A stretch of DNA of 64,000 bases from Burkholderiales bacterium (GCA_024235735.1 JACKLU010000001.1:186001-250000), one strand, 5' to 3'. Shown: positions 35,124 through 44,717, counted from the first letter of the stretch. Notes: generated by a model not told the origin, from the letters alone. Numbers and translations: made by a program.

Positions 35124-38100
35124 TTATCCTTTAACCAAAGCAGGATTTGCCGACCTGGTCACAATTGAAATTTCATCCGGCAAACTCTTGATATGAATAT
35201 CCTGGTGCGGGAATGCAATTTCGATTTTTTCTTCACGGAATCGCTGATCAATTTCCATCAACAGATCATGACGAACCCCGAGCAACAGATCCGGATCGGG
35301 GATAAAAACACGCAGCTCGAAGTTCAGCGCGCTTTCTCCAAAGCCCACAAAACGCGAACTCGGTTCGGGATCTTTGAGCACATCACGATGATTCTTAGCG
35401 ACGGACAACAGTATTTCGTTGGCGCGTTGGGTATCCGATCCATAAACAATACCAACCGGGATGAGAATACGCAGAATGGAATCGGTAAGCGACCAGTTGA
35501 TCACCTGCCCTGTGACGAATTCTTTGTTGGGAATAATCAGCTCTTTCCTGTCCCAGTCGATGATGGTGGTTGCACGCATCTGGATACGCGACACCTTGCC
35601 ACTGATATTGCCCACCGTAACAATGTCGCCGACACGCACCGGTCGCTCAAACAGAATGATCAGACCAGAAACAAAGTTGGCAAAAATTTCCTGCAACCCG
35701 AACCCCAGTCCAACGGTTACCGCAGCAGCAAGCCACTGGACTTTGGACCAACCAATACCCAGTGCATTAAAAGTCATCGCAAAACCGATAATGATGATGA
35801 AGTAGCGCGCAATGGAGGCAATCGCGTAGCGCCCGCTGGGCGTAAAAGGCAGACGTTGCAGAATTGCAATCTCAAGCAACCCTGGAATATTGTTGCTGAT
35901 AAAAAACGTCATCAGAAAAATGATGACAGCAAGCAACAAACTGGCCAGTGTAATCGGAACCAGACTCTTCACTTCCTTGCCGCCTTCGTCGCCGGTTATT
36001 TCGGTATTCCATAATACGACATCGTTGAGCATGGTAAATGCCGGCAATACCTGTGACCATATCAACGCCAATCCGATAACGATAGTAAACCAGTAGGCCG
36101 TATTGAGCAGCTTCATGGTTTGTGCACTGATTGCTTCGACATCAAGCATTTCTTCTTCAACGATGATTTGTTCGCTCGCGTCGGCAGGGCGAATTTTCTC
36201 TTCCCCCTGGGTGGATTCATTTTGTGCGGCGAACTTTCTACGCCATTGTTCAATGGCCAGCTTGCGTTGCGCAATGTTCAGCCAGCGTATCAGCAGCGCT
36301 CTCGCGACAATCACTGCAAAAATAAGCAATACCGAATGGATGATCAACAATGACAACTGCCCGGCGGTATACATGTACCCGATTGCGGCTGTGAACGCCA
36401 TGCCGAAGGGCGTTACCAATAAAATCGGAAACCAGAGCCCTGAAAGCCGGTTAATCCAGCCTTCATCATTTTTTTCCAGATAATTCCGCAACAATCCTCT
36501 GGATGGATGCATCAACCGGTAAATCAGCACAGTCGTCACCGCCATGAGAATGAAAAACATCAGGCGTCCCAGCGATTCATGATGCGCTTCCGTTGGCTGT
36601 TCCATGGTCACAACGAAAACAAAAACCAGCGGCAAGGCAGCTGGTAAAAACCAGGCCAGTTGACGCCTGACCAGTGTCATGTTTTCAGTTTTCCAGCGAA
36701 AATGCAGTTCTCCCAGGCCATCTTTACGGCACAGGTGACGCAATAGCAATCCGGCAAAAAGCAGGTAAGCCAGTACGGTAAATCCAGGCGCAAAAGCATT
36801 GACAAACGCCAAATCGGTATTCATCTGCTGTATACGCCAGCTGAACAGATAGATTAGCAATGGCCAGGGCAGCGATATCAGCAAGGTAACCACAACCGCC
36901 CAAAGCGTATCAATGAATCGGGCCTTGCTGAGTTTGGTGACATAACGCCCTAAAGCGGATAATTTTTCTCTTAAATAATATTGCATAAACAGCAATGCGG
37001 CGATGGTAAACAGCAGTGGCAGGATAATCAGCATATTGCCATCCAGATCACGACTTAAAAGCGATACAGTGGTTATCCAGGATTCCGGATCAAGCAACCA
37101 GGCTACAGCCGCACCCAGGCGCTCGATATCCTGCAATTGAATCATGGGCGCGCTTTGTATCCACAGGATGCGGGTATCAATGAAATCCTTATAGTCCCTG
37201 GCGAGGGTGATTAATTTCTGTTCTTTTTCAAGCAGGGGATACAGTTTTTTCTCGAAATAAACATCATAGGCATTGATCAATTCGTCCAGATAATCATCCT
37301 TCTGCTTCAGCAAAGCCTGATGCATGACAGGCAGCAGCTTTGCGGTTTCTTCCTCATTCAAGGTTAATCTGGCTTCTTCCATGCGACGCCGAACTTCCTC
37401 GTTCAGATCAACCCTCTCCAGCAGACGGTCTTCGAGTTCGATACGTCTGAGTTGTACACGATTGATTTCAAGATTACGCAGCTTTATTTTCTTTTCATGC
37501 AGGCTGATATCCGGCAGTTGCTTGCGATCGTTACGCAATTTCAGTCCAATCGCGTTGGTCAATCCCGTCTGTGCGATTTTTTCCCGGACACGATCATAAT
37601 TACGCTGGATTGATGCCAGTAACTGGTTCAGTGATTTTTTCTCTTCGCTAAGCGTCGTGCTGTCAACGGTTATCTGCTCCAATTCCGCCGCAAGCAGTTT
37701 ATTTTCTTCCATGATCGCACGAACCAGAGGGTGTTCGGTATCAGCCGCCTGACTGGCCGTATCGGCAACCTCCTTGACACGCGCGGCGGCTTCGGCGCGC
37801 AGTTTATTGATCACCTGTTCAAAAATGTTATTATTCTTCTCCGCGATCAGTACCTTACGCTCAGCAAGATGTCGTTGCGCACGCAACAGTTCGCGCTGTT
37901 GATTATAATAACTGTCTTCCAGTTCCAGTTCCTGGATCAGCTGATTCAAATAATCAAGTTCCGCTGTTTTTGCGATACTCTGCGTTTCCTGCAATAACTC
38001 ACCCGATTGATCAGGCGTTGTCACCGCTCCCTGATTCAGTTCTTCGATCCGTTTCCGCGCCAGCGATTGTTCTTCCTGCAACTTGGGCTGCCGTTCACTT

Positions 38101-38651
38101 CGCCGGGTAATTTCCTGTTCGGTTTCAGTGCGGTATTTTTGCGAAACAGACAGTTCTTTTCTGATTGTTTCAAACCGGGATTCCAGTTCCTCGAGTGGTA
38201 GCTGCTCATCAATGTCTTCCGGCTTCAGTTCTTCGTCTTGCAAGGGTGCTTCAAGCGTCTGCTCAAAGGCTTTCAATTGTTGCGGCGCAATCTGAGCAGA
38301 CCGGATATACCGCATCGAACGGTCAACAGACTCGATGCTTTTCCGCATAAAATCCTGTGCCTGAATTAACGATGACAGTTCAGACTGCTGCGCCTCGTTT
38401 AACGCATCAATTTTTTTCAGCGCGGCAATGCGCTCTTCAATGTTCTTAAGTGTCGTATCGAATTTATTGCGATTATCCGTCAACGAAACTTCGGTTGTTC
38501 GATATACATCCGTTGTTTCAGCCGCTGACTCGGCATAAAAAAATAAGGTGAATGCAATAATGCATGCAGACAAAAGCATAGTGAAATAAGCCGATGCCGA
38601 ATGCTTCCTCTTTGGTGCATCGATTATTAAAAAAGCAAAACTGTTTTTCAA
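35124..38651 (-). CDS. mscK: Large mechanosensitive channel, MscK/KefA type
   Basis: A 1175-residue inner-membrane channel. Signal sequence, then a long periplasmic coiled-coil region (about 45-480), a set of membrane helices (about 530-900), and a C-terminal MscS fold (about 960-1160) with pore and gate segment GLGFGLQEIFANFVSGLIILFERPVRVGDIV, of which NFVSGL is typical, and a cytoplasmic beta cage (DWDRKELIIPNKEFVTGQVINW). It opens under membrane tension to release solutes; MscK types also respond to potassium. It is the last gene of a string PepSY-regulator-kinase-mscK, 20 bp after the kinase, so it may be a target or co-product of that system. Confidence 0.93.
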   Translation of the reverse strand: MKNSFAFLIIDAPKRKHSASAYFTMLLSACIIAFTLFFYAESAAETTDVYRTTEVSLTDNRNKFDTTLKNIEERIAALKKIDALNEAQQSELSSLIQAQDFMRKSIESVDRSMRYIRSAQIAPQQLKAFEQTLEAPLQDEELKPEDIDEQLPLEELESRFETIRKELSVSQKYRTETEQEITRRSERQPKLQEEQSLARKRIEELNQGAVTTPDQSGELLQETQSIAKTAELDYLNQLIQELELEDSYYNQQRELLRAQRHLAERKVLIAEKNNNIFEQVINKLRAEAAARVKEVADTASQAADTEHPLVRAIMEENKLLAAELEQITVDSTTLSEEKKSLNQLLASIQRNYDRVREKIAQTGLTNAIGLKLRNDRKQLPDISLHEKKIKLRNLEINRVQLRRIELEDRLLERVDLNEEVRRRMEEARLTLNEEETAKLLPVMHQALLKQKDDYLDELINAYDVYFEKKLYPLLEKEQKLITLARDYKDFIDTRILWIQSAPMIQLQDIERLGAAVAWLLDPESWITTVSLLSRDLDGNMLIILPLLFTIAALLFMQYYLREKLSALGRYVTKLSKARFIDTLWAVVVTLLISLPWPLLIYLFSWRIQQMNTDLAFVNAFAPGFTVLAYLLFAGLLLRHLCRKDGLGELHFRWKTENMTLVRRQLAWFLPAALPLVFVFVVTMEQPTEAHHESLGRLMFFILMAVTTVLIYRLMHPSRGLLRNYLEKNDEGWINRLSGLWFPILLVTPFGMAFTAAIGYMYTAGQLSLLIIHSVLLIFAVIVARALLIRWLNIAQRKLAIEQWRRKFAAQNESTQGEEKIRPADASEQIIVEEEMLDVEAISAQTMKLLNTAYWFTIVIGLALIWSQVLPAFTMLNDVVLWNTEITGDEGGKEVKSLVPITLASLLLAVIIFLMTFFISNNIPGLLEIAILQRLPFTPSGRYAIASIARYFIIIIGFAMTFNALGIGWSKVQWLAAAVTVGLGFGLQEIFANFVSGLIILFERPVRVGDIVTVGNISGKVSRIQMRATTIIDWDRKELIIPNKEFVTGQVINWSLTDSILRILIPVGIVYGSDTQRANEILLSVAKNHRDVLKDPEPSSRFVGFGESALNFELRVFIPDPDLLLGVRHDLLMEIDQRFREEKIEIAFPHQDIHIKSLPDEISIVTRSANPALVKG

Positions 38652-38671
38652 AAGGCGTGTACCTCTGGTTT

Positions 38672-40009
38672 TTATCTGTTACTTAAAGCAATCGTAACGC
38701 ACGCACCCACCGGGTGATTCTTTTCTATAAATAAATTGCCGCCATAAACCTGAATGATGTCGCGCACAATCGCAAGGCCGATGCCATGCCCTGGAATCGA
38801 CTGGTCAGCCCGTACACCGCGTTCGAGTATCCGGGTTATTTCATTTTCCCGGATACCTGGCCCATCGTCCTTAACCTGAATCAGAACATGATCCTGATAC
38901 TGCCGTGCTGATATCACAATCAACCGGTCACACCACTTAAAGGCATTGTCAACGAGATTGCCAAGCAACTCCATGAGATCCCCTTCGTCAATACGCAAAC
39001 TGATCGTCTGATCAATATCCATGGAAATCTCCGGATCCTTGTCGTGATACGCCTTTCGCACCGTTCTGACAATACGATCGGCAACCGTGTAAAACACGAC
39101 CAGCCGCATACCCGGGGAACTGCCTGCAGTTGCCGCCCGCCTGAGTTGATACTGAATGATATTATCCATACGCTCGATTTGCTCGCGTATCGTTTTTTCT
39201 TTATCCGGCTCGTTATTTCCTGCCGTAGCCGCTCCCTGCAGAACGGCCAGCGGTGTTTTCAGGCTATGCGCCAGATCCGCCAGACCATTACGGTAGCGCT
39301 TTTGCTGTTTCCGTTCGTGATTGATCAACGAGTTAATGCTGTCAGTCAGCAACTTCAATTCACTTGGATACACTCCATTGACGTTCTCCTGCGCGCCCGA
39401 TTCGATGGCTGATAATTCAGCCGATACCCGGCGCATTGGCTGCAACCCCCAGCGCAATACCAGCATTTGCGTAATCAGTAGCAACACCGTCATGACGCTC
39501 AGCCAGCCCCAAAGATCTTCACGATAGCGCTCAATCTGCGCATCAAATAACGCAGTGTCGGTAATAACATTAAAAGTCAGTGGATAATTCCCCGCTTCGG
39601 TGGCCCATGCCACGCCGTAACGGTAGATAAAGGAAGCCTGGCTGTTAATATCGATTTGCCCGAAGTCCCTGACGCCTTTGTCAAGCAATATCAACTCGGG
39701 AAATTTCTTATTTAATGCCGATGTCGATTGCCAGACTATGGTCCTGGATTGATCGATAATATAAGCGTAGGTGCCCGCATTGGGACGGCTGAATTCAGTA
39801 TCGAGCAGGTTGGTGGGCATTTCCAGCCTGCCATCTTCATCAACTTCCGCATCACCCATGAGCATTAATACTCTGGCCAGCATGCGATCCTGAACACCAA
39901 GACGCGCGCTATCATGAAACGCCCGGTCTAGAGCCAGCGCGATACCCACGATAAAAATCAAAAGAACCAGTGTGGCGCTTAATAAAATACGCTTGTTAAG
40001 CGACATCAT
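38672..40009 (-). CDS. PhoQ-like membrane sensor histidine kinase
   Basis: A 445-residue kinase: N-terminal helix (about 8-26), periplasmic sensor about 30-165, second helix about 168-187, HAMP, HisKA with LADLAHSLKTPLAVLQG (phospho-His), and HATPase with LVDNAFKWC, KDDGPGI and GHGIGLAIVRDI. The architecture, sensor size and sequence style match PhoQ-type kinases of Pseudomonas and relatives. The ligand might be a divalent cation or envelope stress; acidic residues in the sensor are few here. It overlaps the response regulator gene by 4 nt and runs into mscK. Confidence 0.9.
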   Translation of the reverse strand: MMSLNKRILLSATLVLLIFIVGIALALDRAFHDSARLGVQDRMLARVLMLMGDAEVDEDGRLEMPTNLLDTEFSRPNAGTYAYIIDQSRTIVWQSTSALNKKFPELILLDKGVRDFGQIDINSQASFIYRYGVAWATEAGNYPLTFNVITDTALFDAQIERYREDLWGWLSVMTVLLLITQMLVLRWGLQPMRRVSAELSAIESGAQENVNGVYPSELKLLTDSINSLINHERKQQKRYRNGLADLAHSLKTPLAVLQGAATAGNNEPDKEKTIREQIERMDNIIQYQLRRAATAGSSPGMRLVVFYTVADRIVRTVRKAYHDKDPEISMDIDQTISLRIDEGDLMELLGNLVDNAFKWCDRLIVISARQYQDHVLIQVKDDGPGIRENEITRILERGVRADQSIPGHGIGLAIVRDIIQVYGGNLFIEKNHPVGACVTIALSNR

Positions 40010-40692
40010 TGCGTTTTTTCACATGCAATCGTAAAACGATAACCGCGCCCACGCAATGTTTCAATAGGATTCAAATTACCCTGAGGATCAAGCTTGCGCC
40101 GCAAACGGCCCACCATGACTTCCAGTACATTACTGTCGCGGTCTTCATCATGCGGATAAAGATAGTCTGTCAGCAATCGTTTGGACTGCACCTCACCCTG
40201 GTGCCTGATGAGATGCTCAAGCAGACGGTACTCAAAGCTTGTCAATTCAATACTTTGATCATTAACGGTTACTTGTTGCGCAGCAACATTGATCATAATC
40301 GGGCCGCATTTAATAACCGTACCGGGAATCCCCGTAGCACGACGCAACAGCGCCTTGATTCTGGCCAGCAATTCCTCGACCTGGAATGGTTTGGTCAAAT
40401 AATCATCCGCACCGATTTCAAGCCCCCTGACTTTATCCTGCCAGCTATCCCGTGCGGTCAGAATAAGAATCGGCAGCAAACTGCCACGCTCACGCAAGGT
40501 TTTAATCACATCCAGCCCGGAGATACCCGGCAAACCAATATCAATGACTGCGGCATCCAGTGGATATTCGTTGGCGATATACAACCCTTCCTTCCCGTCG
40601 AAGCAGGTGTCGACCATAAAACCTTCAGACTCGAGTTTCTGACGTATCTGCATTTGCAGTTTTACTTCATCTTCTATGACCAGTATGCGCAT
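40006..40692 (-). CDS. PhoP-like OmpR-family response regulator
   Basis: A 228-residue regulator. Receiver about 1-118 with acidic pair EDE, phospho-Asp in AAVIDIGLPGISG, and the Lys in YLTKPF. OmpR-type winged helix about 128-222 (LTSFEYRLLEHLIRHQGEV, SNVLEVMVGRLRRKLD and RGRGYRF). It is likely phosphorylated by the kinase whose gene it overlaps. Upstream by 9 bp lies the PepSY protein, so the four genes form one transcript. Target promoters were not found in the window. Confidence 0.92.
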   Translation of the reverse strand: MRILVIEDEVKLQMQIRQKLESEGFMVDTCFDGKEGLYIANEYPLDAAVIDIGLPGISGLDVIKTLRERGSLLPILILTARDSWQDKVRGLEIGADDYLTKPFQVEELLARIKALLRRATGIPGTVIKCGPIMINVAAQQVTVNDQSIELTSFEYRLLEHLIRHQGEVQSKRLLTDYLYPHDEDRDSNVLEVMVGRLRRKLDPQGNLNPIETLRGRGYRFTIACEKTQ

Positions 40693-40701
40693 ATTTTTAT
40701 G

Positions 40702-41001
40702 TCAATGGCCGGTAATGATTTCACCATCATTCGCATTAACCTGCACGATGTGCACTGACCCCTTCTCGCTTAAAATCTTGACGCGATAAATACCATTATG
40801 CTGTCTAATGTCGAGAACACGGCCCTGGATATAGTTTTGCGCGATAGCTATAGCTTTGCGTTGCGAAATACCACCACGCTGATTCACGGCTTGAAAGGAA
40901 TGCGCGCTTTGCCCTTCTCCAGCAGACAGTGCATGAACAGAAGAAGTCGCTAACAACGACGCGATCAGAAAAGGAGTAAAAAAATTAGTCAGTATATTCA
41001 T
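40702..41001 (-). CDS. Small exported PepSY-domain protein
   Basis: A 99-residue protein with a signal peptide ending near SSVHA and one PepSY domain (about 45-99: ISQRKAIAIAQNYIQGRVLDI, YRVKILSEKG and VQVNANDGEII). PepSY proteins are often encoded with PhoPQ-type systems and are thought to modulate proteases or the sensor in the periplasm. The ATG at 41001 is used because the signal peptide starts there; a longer frame to 41118 adds a basic stretch with no ribosome site. First gene of the regulator-kinase-channel operon. Confidence 0.82.
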   Translation of the reverse strand: MNILTNFFTPFLIASLLATSSVHALSAGEGQSAHSFQAVNQRGGISQRKAIAIAQNYIQGRVLDIRQHNGIYRVKILSEKGSVHIVQVNANDGEIITGH

Positions 41002-41201
41002 GAACAAACTGCTTTGTGTTCCGGCAGACAGACATTCATTGAACTGTGCGTCACGATCTTGGAACCGTAAAACATACAACCCGCGCTTCAACATTCGGTT
41101 TCTTTTGTCATTCATCAAAGTCCCTCAATCAATCTTCATCCGGCGGGAATACGGTATTGATGTCAAATTTTGAAGTGTAGCGGATTAAGATAGACTCATA
41201 A

Positions 41202-41253
41202 GCCGACAATGCCTAAAGCGGAATTGGGTTTTATAATCCCGCGCATCGTCGGC
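41202..41253 (-). terminator. Long stem-loop downstream of the His/Tyr/Pro-rich protein gene
   Basis: GCCGACAATGC (41202-41212) pairs with GCATCGTCGGC (41243-41253) with one wobble, and GCGGAATT/AATCCCGC continue the stem inwards after a short bulge. It begins 11 bp after the stop codon of the gene at 41264-41650. No U-run follows on that strand, so it may stabilise the 3' end or terminate inefficiently. Confidence 0.45.
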
Positions 41254-41263
41254 TCGGTTACTC

Positions 41264-41650
41264 TCAGTAGCGTAACATAAAGCTGCCATTTCCGGTACTA
41301 ATGCCCATCATTCTGTTGGGTGGATAGCCGTAAATAGGCGCGGGTGGATAAACGTTACCGCCACGGCCATACCTCGGTTGTGGCGGATAATAGGGTTGAT
41401 TGTAATAATATTGCGGTGGATTATAAATGTAATTGTAACCGCCATGATGGCGTTTATGTTTGTGTCTTTTTGGATGATGGCGATAGTGTGAGTGTCCGTA
41501 GCCGTCGTGAAAATGATAATGATAATGCGTGTGATTAGAGCGGTGATGACTTCTACCAGCTTCAGCCGCGACAGGTAACGTCAGCACCAGACCCAGCAGT
41601 ATTGTCAGAAAGATGTTTTCGCTTGTTTTGCTTTTAATATTCGCTTTCAT
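41264..41650 (-). CDS. Exported His/Tyr/Pro-rich low-complexity protein
   Basis: A 128-residue protein. The signal peptide spans about residues 1-35 (hydrophobic FLTILLGLVLTLPVAA). The mature part opens with a dense histidine tract (many HxH and HH pairs over about 37-70) and continues as a Tyr/Pro/Asn-rich tail. The histidines would bind transition metals such as Ni, Cu or Zn; a structural or surface role is equally possible. There are no cysteines. The ATG at 41650 follows a GGAGG ribosome site. It stands alone. I recognise no domain. Confidence 0.72.
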   Translation of the reverse strand: MKANIKSKTSENIFLTILLGLVLTLPVAAEAGRSHHRSNHTHYHYHFHDGYGHSHYRHHPKRHKHKRHHGGYNYIYNPPQYYYNQPYYPPQPRYGRGGNVYPPAPIYGYPPNRMMGISTGNGSFMLRY

Positions 41651-41869
41651 GAGAAACCTCCATATTCCGGATAACAGTTCCAGATTTCGCGTATCTGGCA
41701 GGCTACTATACGTCGACAAGCATGAATGCAGACTGAATAAAAAATTGGAAACCATGCACGCCATTTCCACTGCACCATGCCCGCATGATAAAATGCGCAC
41801 CTGCCGCTACAAAAAAGCGCAACAGGCTGCTTAACGAAATATCCGAAACAGGTCTTCACAAGTCTTCTT

Positions 41870-42073
41870 ATGATACAGCTTACGATCAATGGTGAAGTTA
41901 AACAGCTTCATCAATCAATTAACATAGAACAATTTATCGATCAGAATAATTTACAGGGGAAACGTATTGCCATCGAACGCAACGGCGAAATCGTGCCGCG
42001 CAGTCAATACGCTGAACAATATCTGACTGATGGCGATCAGCTTGAAGTTGTCGTTGCGGTTGGTGGTGGTTGA
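41870..42073 (+). CDS. thiS: Sulphur carrier protein ThiS
   Basis: A 67-residue ubiquitin-like sulphur carrier. The N-terminus IQLTINGEVKQL and the C-terminus VVVAVGGG provide the di-glycine tail that becomes a thiocarboxylate; the extra third glycine is common in short ThiS. It donates sulphur for the thiazole ring made by the adjacent ThiG. A 27-bp gap precedes thiG. No TPP riboswitch (THI box) is visible in the short upstream region, and the ribosome site is weak. Confidence 0.92.
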   Translation: MIQLTINGEVKQLHQSINIEQFIDQNNLQGKRIAIERNGEIVPRSQYAEQYLTDGDQLEVVVAVGGG

Positions 42074-42100
42074 TTTTTTTCAAATTATTAAGAAATAAAT

Positions 42101-42898
42101 ATGGACAGTTTTGTCATTGCCGGTAAATCCTATTCTTCACGGTTATTGGTCGGTACGGGTAAATATAAAGATTTTACGCAAACGCGCGCGGCTATTGAAG
42201 CCAGCGGCGCAGAGATTGTAACGGTAGCAATTCGTCGCACCAATATCGGCCAGAATGCTAATGAGCCGAATCTGCTGGACAGTGTGCCGCCGTCGAAATA
42301 TACGTTGTTGCCCAATACAGCCGGCTGTTACACGGTAGACGACGCGGTGCGCACATTGCGCCTGGCGCGTGAATTGCTCGATGGACACAAACTGGTCAAG
42401 CTGGAGGTGTTGGGTGATCCCAGGACGCTCTTTCCGAACATGGTTGAAACACTCAAAGCTGCAGAAATCTTGGTCAAAGAAGGCTTTGATGTGATGGTTT
42501 ATACCTCGGATGATCCTATTGCCGCAAAACAGCTCGAGGAAATCGGCTGCGTAGCGGTCATGCCACTCGCCTCGCTGATTGGTTCCGGCATGGGTATTCT
42601 GAATCCATGGAATTTGCAGATTATTATTGACAATGCAAAAGTGCCCGTACTGGTTGACGCGGGCGTTGGCACGGCATCCGATGCCACCATCGCGCTTGAG
42701 CTTGGCTGTGACGGTGTATTGATGAATACGGCCATCGCAGCAGCAAAAAATCCTGTTTTGATGGCTTCAGCAATGCGCAAAGCCGTTGAAGCAGGACGAG
42801 AAGCTTATCTGGCAGGACGCATGGTCAAAAAGATATATACCGCCAGCCCCAGTTCACCAGTCGAAGGTGTTATTGCTACAAGCACACAACAACACTAA
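42101..42898 (+). CDS. thiG: Thiazole synthase ThiG
   Basis: A 265-residue TIM barrel that forms the thiamine thiazole phosphate from deoxyxylulose phosphate, dehydroglycine and ThiS thiocarboxylate. Diagnostic: RLLVGTGKYKDF, LPNTAGCYT, LVKLEVLGDP (catalytic Lys), VMVYTSDDP, CVAVMPLASLIGSGMGI and DAGVGTASDA with GVLMNTAIAAA. Cytoplasmic. It follows thiS and precedes trmB on the same strand, spacing 27 and 17 bp, so one transcript is likely. Confidence 0.97.
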   Translation: MDSFVIAGKSYSSRLLVGTGKYKDFTQTRAAIEASGAEIVTVAIRRTNIGQNANEPNLLDSVPPSKYTLLPNTAGCYTVDDAVRTLRLARELLDGHKLVKLEVLGDPRTLFPNMVETLKAAEILVKEGFDVMVYTSDDPIAAKQLEEIGCVAVMPLASLIGSGMGILNPWNLQIIIDNAKVPVLVDAGVGTASDATIALELGCDGVLMNTAIAAAKNPVLMASAMRKAVEAGREAYLAGRMVKKIYTASPSSPVEGVIATSTQQH

Positions 42899-42915
42899 AA
42901 AAATCATTTCCGTTT

Positions 42916-43620
42916 ATGACACACGCCATACGCAGCTTTGTCCTGCGTCAGGGAAGAATTTCCAACGCACAACGCAATGCCTGTGAACAGCTGAAGCCCA
43001 AATACGGCATTCCGTTCAGTACAGAGCGGATCAACCTGGAGTCGGTTTTTGGCCGGAAAGCGTCCAAGATTCTTGAAATCGGCTCCGGCATGGGTGAAAC
43101 CACGGCAGCTATTGCTCAGAGGCATCCGGAATGCGACTACCTGGCCATTGAGGTTCACACACCCGGTATCGGTAGTTTGCTGAACCAGATCGAAGAACGT
43201 CAACTTGCCAATTTGCGTGTTATTCAGCATGACGCTGTAGAAATTATACGCAACATGCTGCTGCCCGAATCGCTTGATGGCGTGCATATCTTCTTTCCTG
43301 ATCCCTGGCCAAAAGCCCGCCACCATAAACGCAGGTTGATTCAGCCGGCGTTTATTTCACAACTCTGCCTGCACCTCAAACCAGACGCCTATATTCACAT
43401 CGCTACAGATTGGGAAGAGTACGCGCAGCACATCCTCGCGGTATTGTCCGCCGAACCATTGCTCGACAACTCCAGCCCAGGTTATGCCGAACGCCCGGAT
43501 TATCGTCCCGTGACCAAATTTGAACAACGCGGCATCAAACTCGGCCATACTGTCAGGGATCTGATTTTCCGTCGCAACAACAATTTTGTCCGCTCAATCG
43601 ATACTGAAATCGAATCCTGA
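42916..43620 (+). CDS. trmB: tRNA (guanine-N7)-methyltransferase
   Basis: A 234-residue methyltransferase placing m7G at position 46 of tRNA. The AdoMet site ILEIGSGMGETT, the acidic AIEVHTPGI, the catalytic-region signature HIFFPDPWPKARHHKRRL and the C-terminal ATDWEEYA plus RPVTKFEQRG are all in place. The thiSG-trmB order is common in beta- and gammaproteobacteria. Length is normal. Confidence 0.97.
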   Translation: MTHAIRSFVLRQGRISNAQRNACEQLKPKYGIPFSTERINLESVFGRKASKILEIGSGMGETTAAIAQRHPECDYLAIEVHTPGIGSLLNQIEERQLANLRVIQHDAVEIIRNMLLPESLDGVHIFFPDPWPKARHHKRRLIQPAFISQLCLHLKPDAYIHIATDWEEYAQHILAVLSAEPLLDNSSPGYAERPDYRPVTKFEQRGIKLGHTVRDLIFRRNNNFVRSIDTEIES

Positions 43621-43697
43621 TTGATAATTATTCCTTTTCATAATATATTAGGGCCATATTCTATTCGTTCGTCTTCACACCTTTCCCTGGAAGTCAC

Positions 43698-44717
43698 ATG
43701 CAAACGCCGAGTTCAAAATTCCGTATCATTTCAGCATCATTCTGGATCATTTTGTTTGTTTCCATTGCCCATCCGGTCTGCGCCGAGCAGGTCGTGGTTT
43801 ATTCAGCCAGGGTTGAGCAACTGATCAAGCCGATGTTTGATGCATTTACCCAACAGACAGGAATCAAAGTCAAATACACTACCGATAATGAAGGCGCACT
43901 CATGGCGCGCCTTCAGGCCGAAGGCAAAAACACCCCCGCGGACATGCTGATAACCGTCGACGCCGGCAATTTATGGGCAGCATCGCAGGCCGGATTGCTC
44001 AGACCTTTCGACTCCCAGATTCTCATATCCAACATCCCGGAGCATCTGCGCGATCCCGCTAATGAATGGTTTGGACTATCTATACGCGCTCGCACGATCA
44101 TCTACAACACCAAGAAAGTAAGCCCTGAAGACCTGTCCACGTATGAAGATCTTGCCGATCCAAAATGGAAGAACAGGCTTTGCCTGCGAACATCCAAAAA
44201 AGTCTATAACCAGTCATTGGTAGCCATGATGATTGCCGAACATGGCGAAGCGGAAACCGAGAAAATCGTCAGAGGCTGGGTTGCCAACCTCGCAACAGAC
44301 CCCTTATCTGACGATACCCGCGCGCTGGAATTTGTCGCTGCCGGCCGCTGCGATCTGACTATGGTTAACACGTATTACTATGGCCGATTGATACAAAAAG
44401 ATCCTGATTTACCACTCGCCGTTTTCTGGCCGAACCAAAAAGACAGCGGTGTTCACGTCAATGTTTCAGGTGCAGGATTGACACGGTATGGCAAGAATCA
44501 GCAAGCCGCGGAAAAACTGCTGGAATTTTTGTCATCCATTTCAGCGCAAAAGCTGTTCGCGGATCTCAATATGGAATATCCGGTGAACCCTAACATCGCA
44601 CCCGATCCGACCGTTGCATCGTGGGGCCGGTTCAAGCAGAATCATATCAATCTCGTCAAAGCGGGTGAATTTCAGGCTGCGGCGGTTAAACTCATGGATC
44701 GCGCCGGTTATCGATAA
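43698..44717 (+). CDS. fbpA: Periplasmic ferric-iron-binding protein, FbpA/AfuA type
   Basis: A 339-residue substrate-binding protein. Signal peptide cleaved near HPVCA|EQ; mature start VVVYSARVEQLIKPMFDAF; iron-ligand tyrosines in NTYYYGRL; and the family strings TDNEGALMARL and VNVSGAGLTRYGKN. It would carry Fe(3+) to the adjacent permease. A poor Fur-box match (GATAAT repeat region at about 43622-43645) lies upstream; I count only about half of the consensus positions, so I do not list it. The gene is preceded by trmB with a 77-bp gap. Confidence 0.92.
   Translation: MQTPSSKFRIISASFWIILFVSIAHPVCAEQVVVYSARVEQLIKPMFDAFTQQTGIKVKYTTDNEGALMARLQAEGKNTPADMLITVDAGNLWAASQAGLLRPFDSQILISNIPEHLRDPANEWFGLSIRARTIIYNTKKVSPEDLSTYEDLADPKWKNRLCLRTSKKVYNQSLVAMMIAEHGEAETEKIVRGWVANLATDPLSDDTRALEFVAAGRCDLTMVNTYYYGRLIQKDPDLPLAVFWPNQKDSGVHVNVSGAGLTRYGKNQQAAEKLLEFLSSISAQKLFADLNMEYPVNPNIAPDPTVASWGRFKQNHINLVKAGEFQAAAVKLMDRAGYR

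Noticed and set aside
38672..40009. Kinase as a copper sensor (CusS type) related to AMO
   Set aside because: Sensor region lacks Met/His clusters; sequence style is PhoQ-like.
41801..41869. TPP riboswitch upstream of thiS
   Set aside because: Only about 70 bp are available and no CTGAGA or ACCTGA-type THI box elements are visible.
43621..43650. Possible Fur box upstream of fbpA
   Set aside because: Begins GATAAT but only about half of the 19-mer consensus matches, too weak to list.
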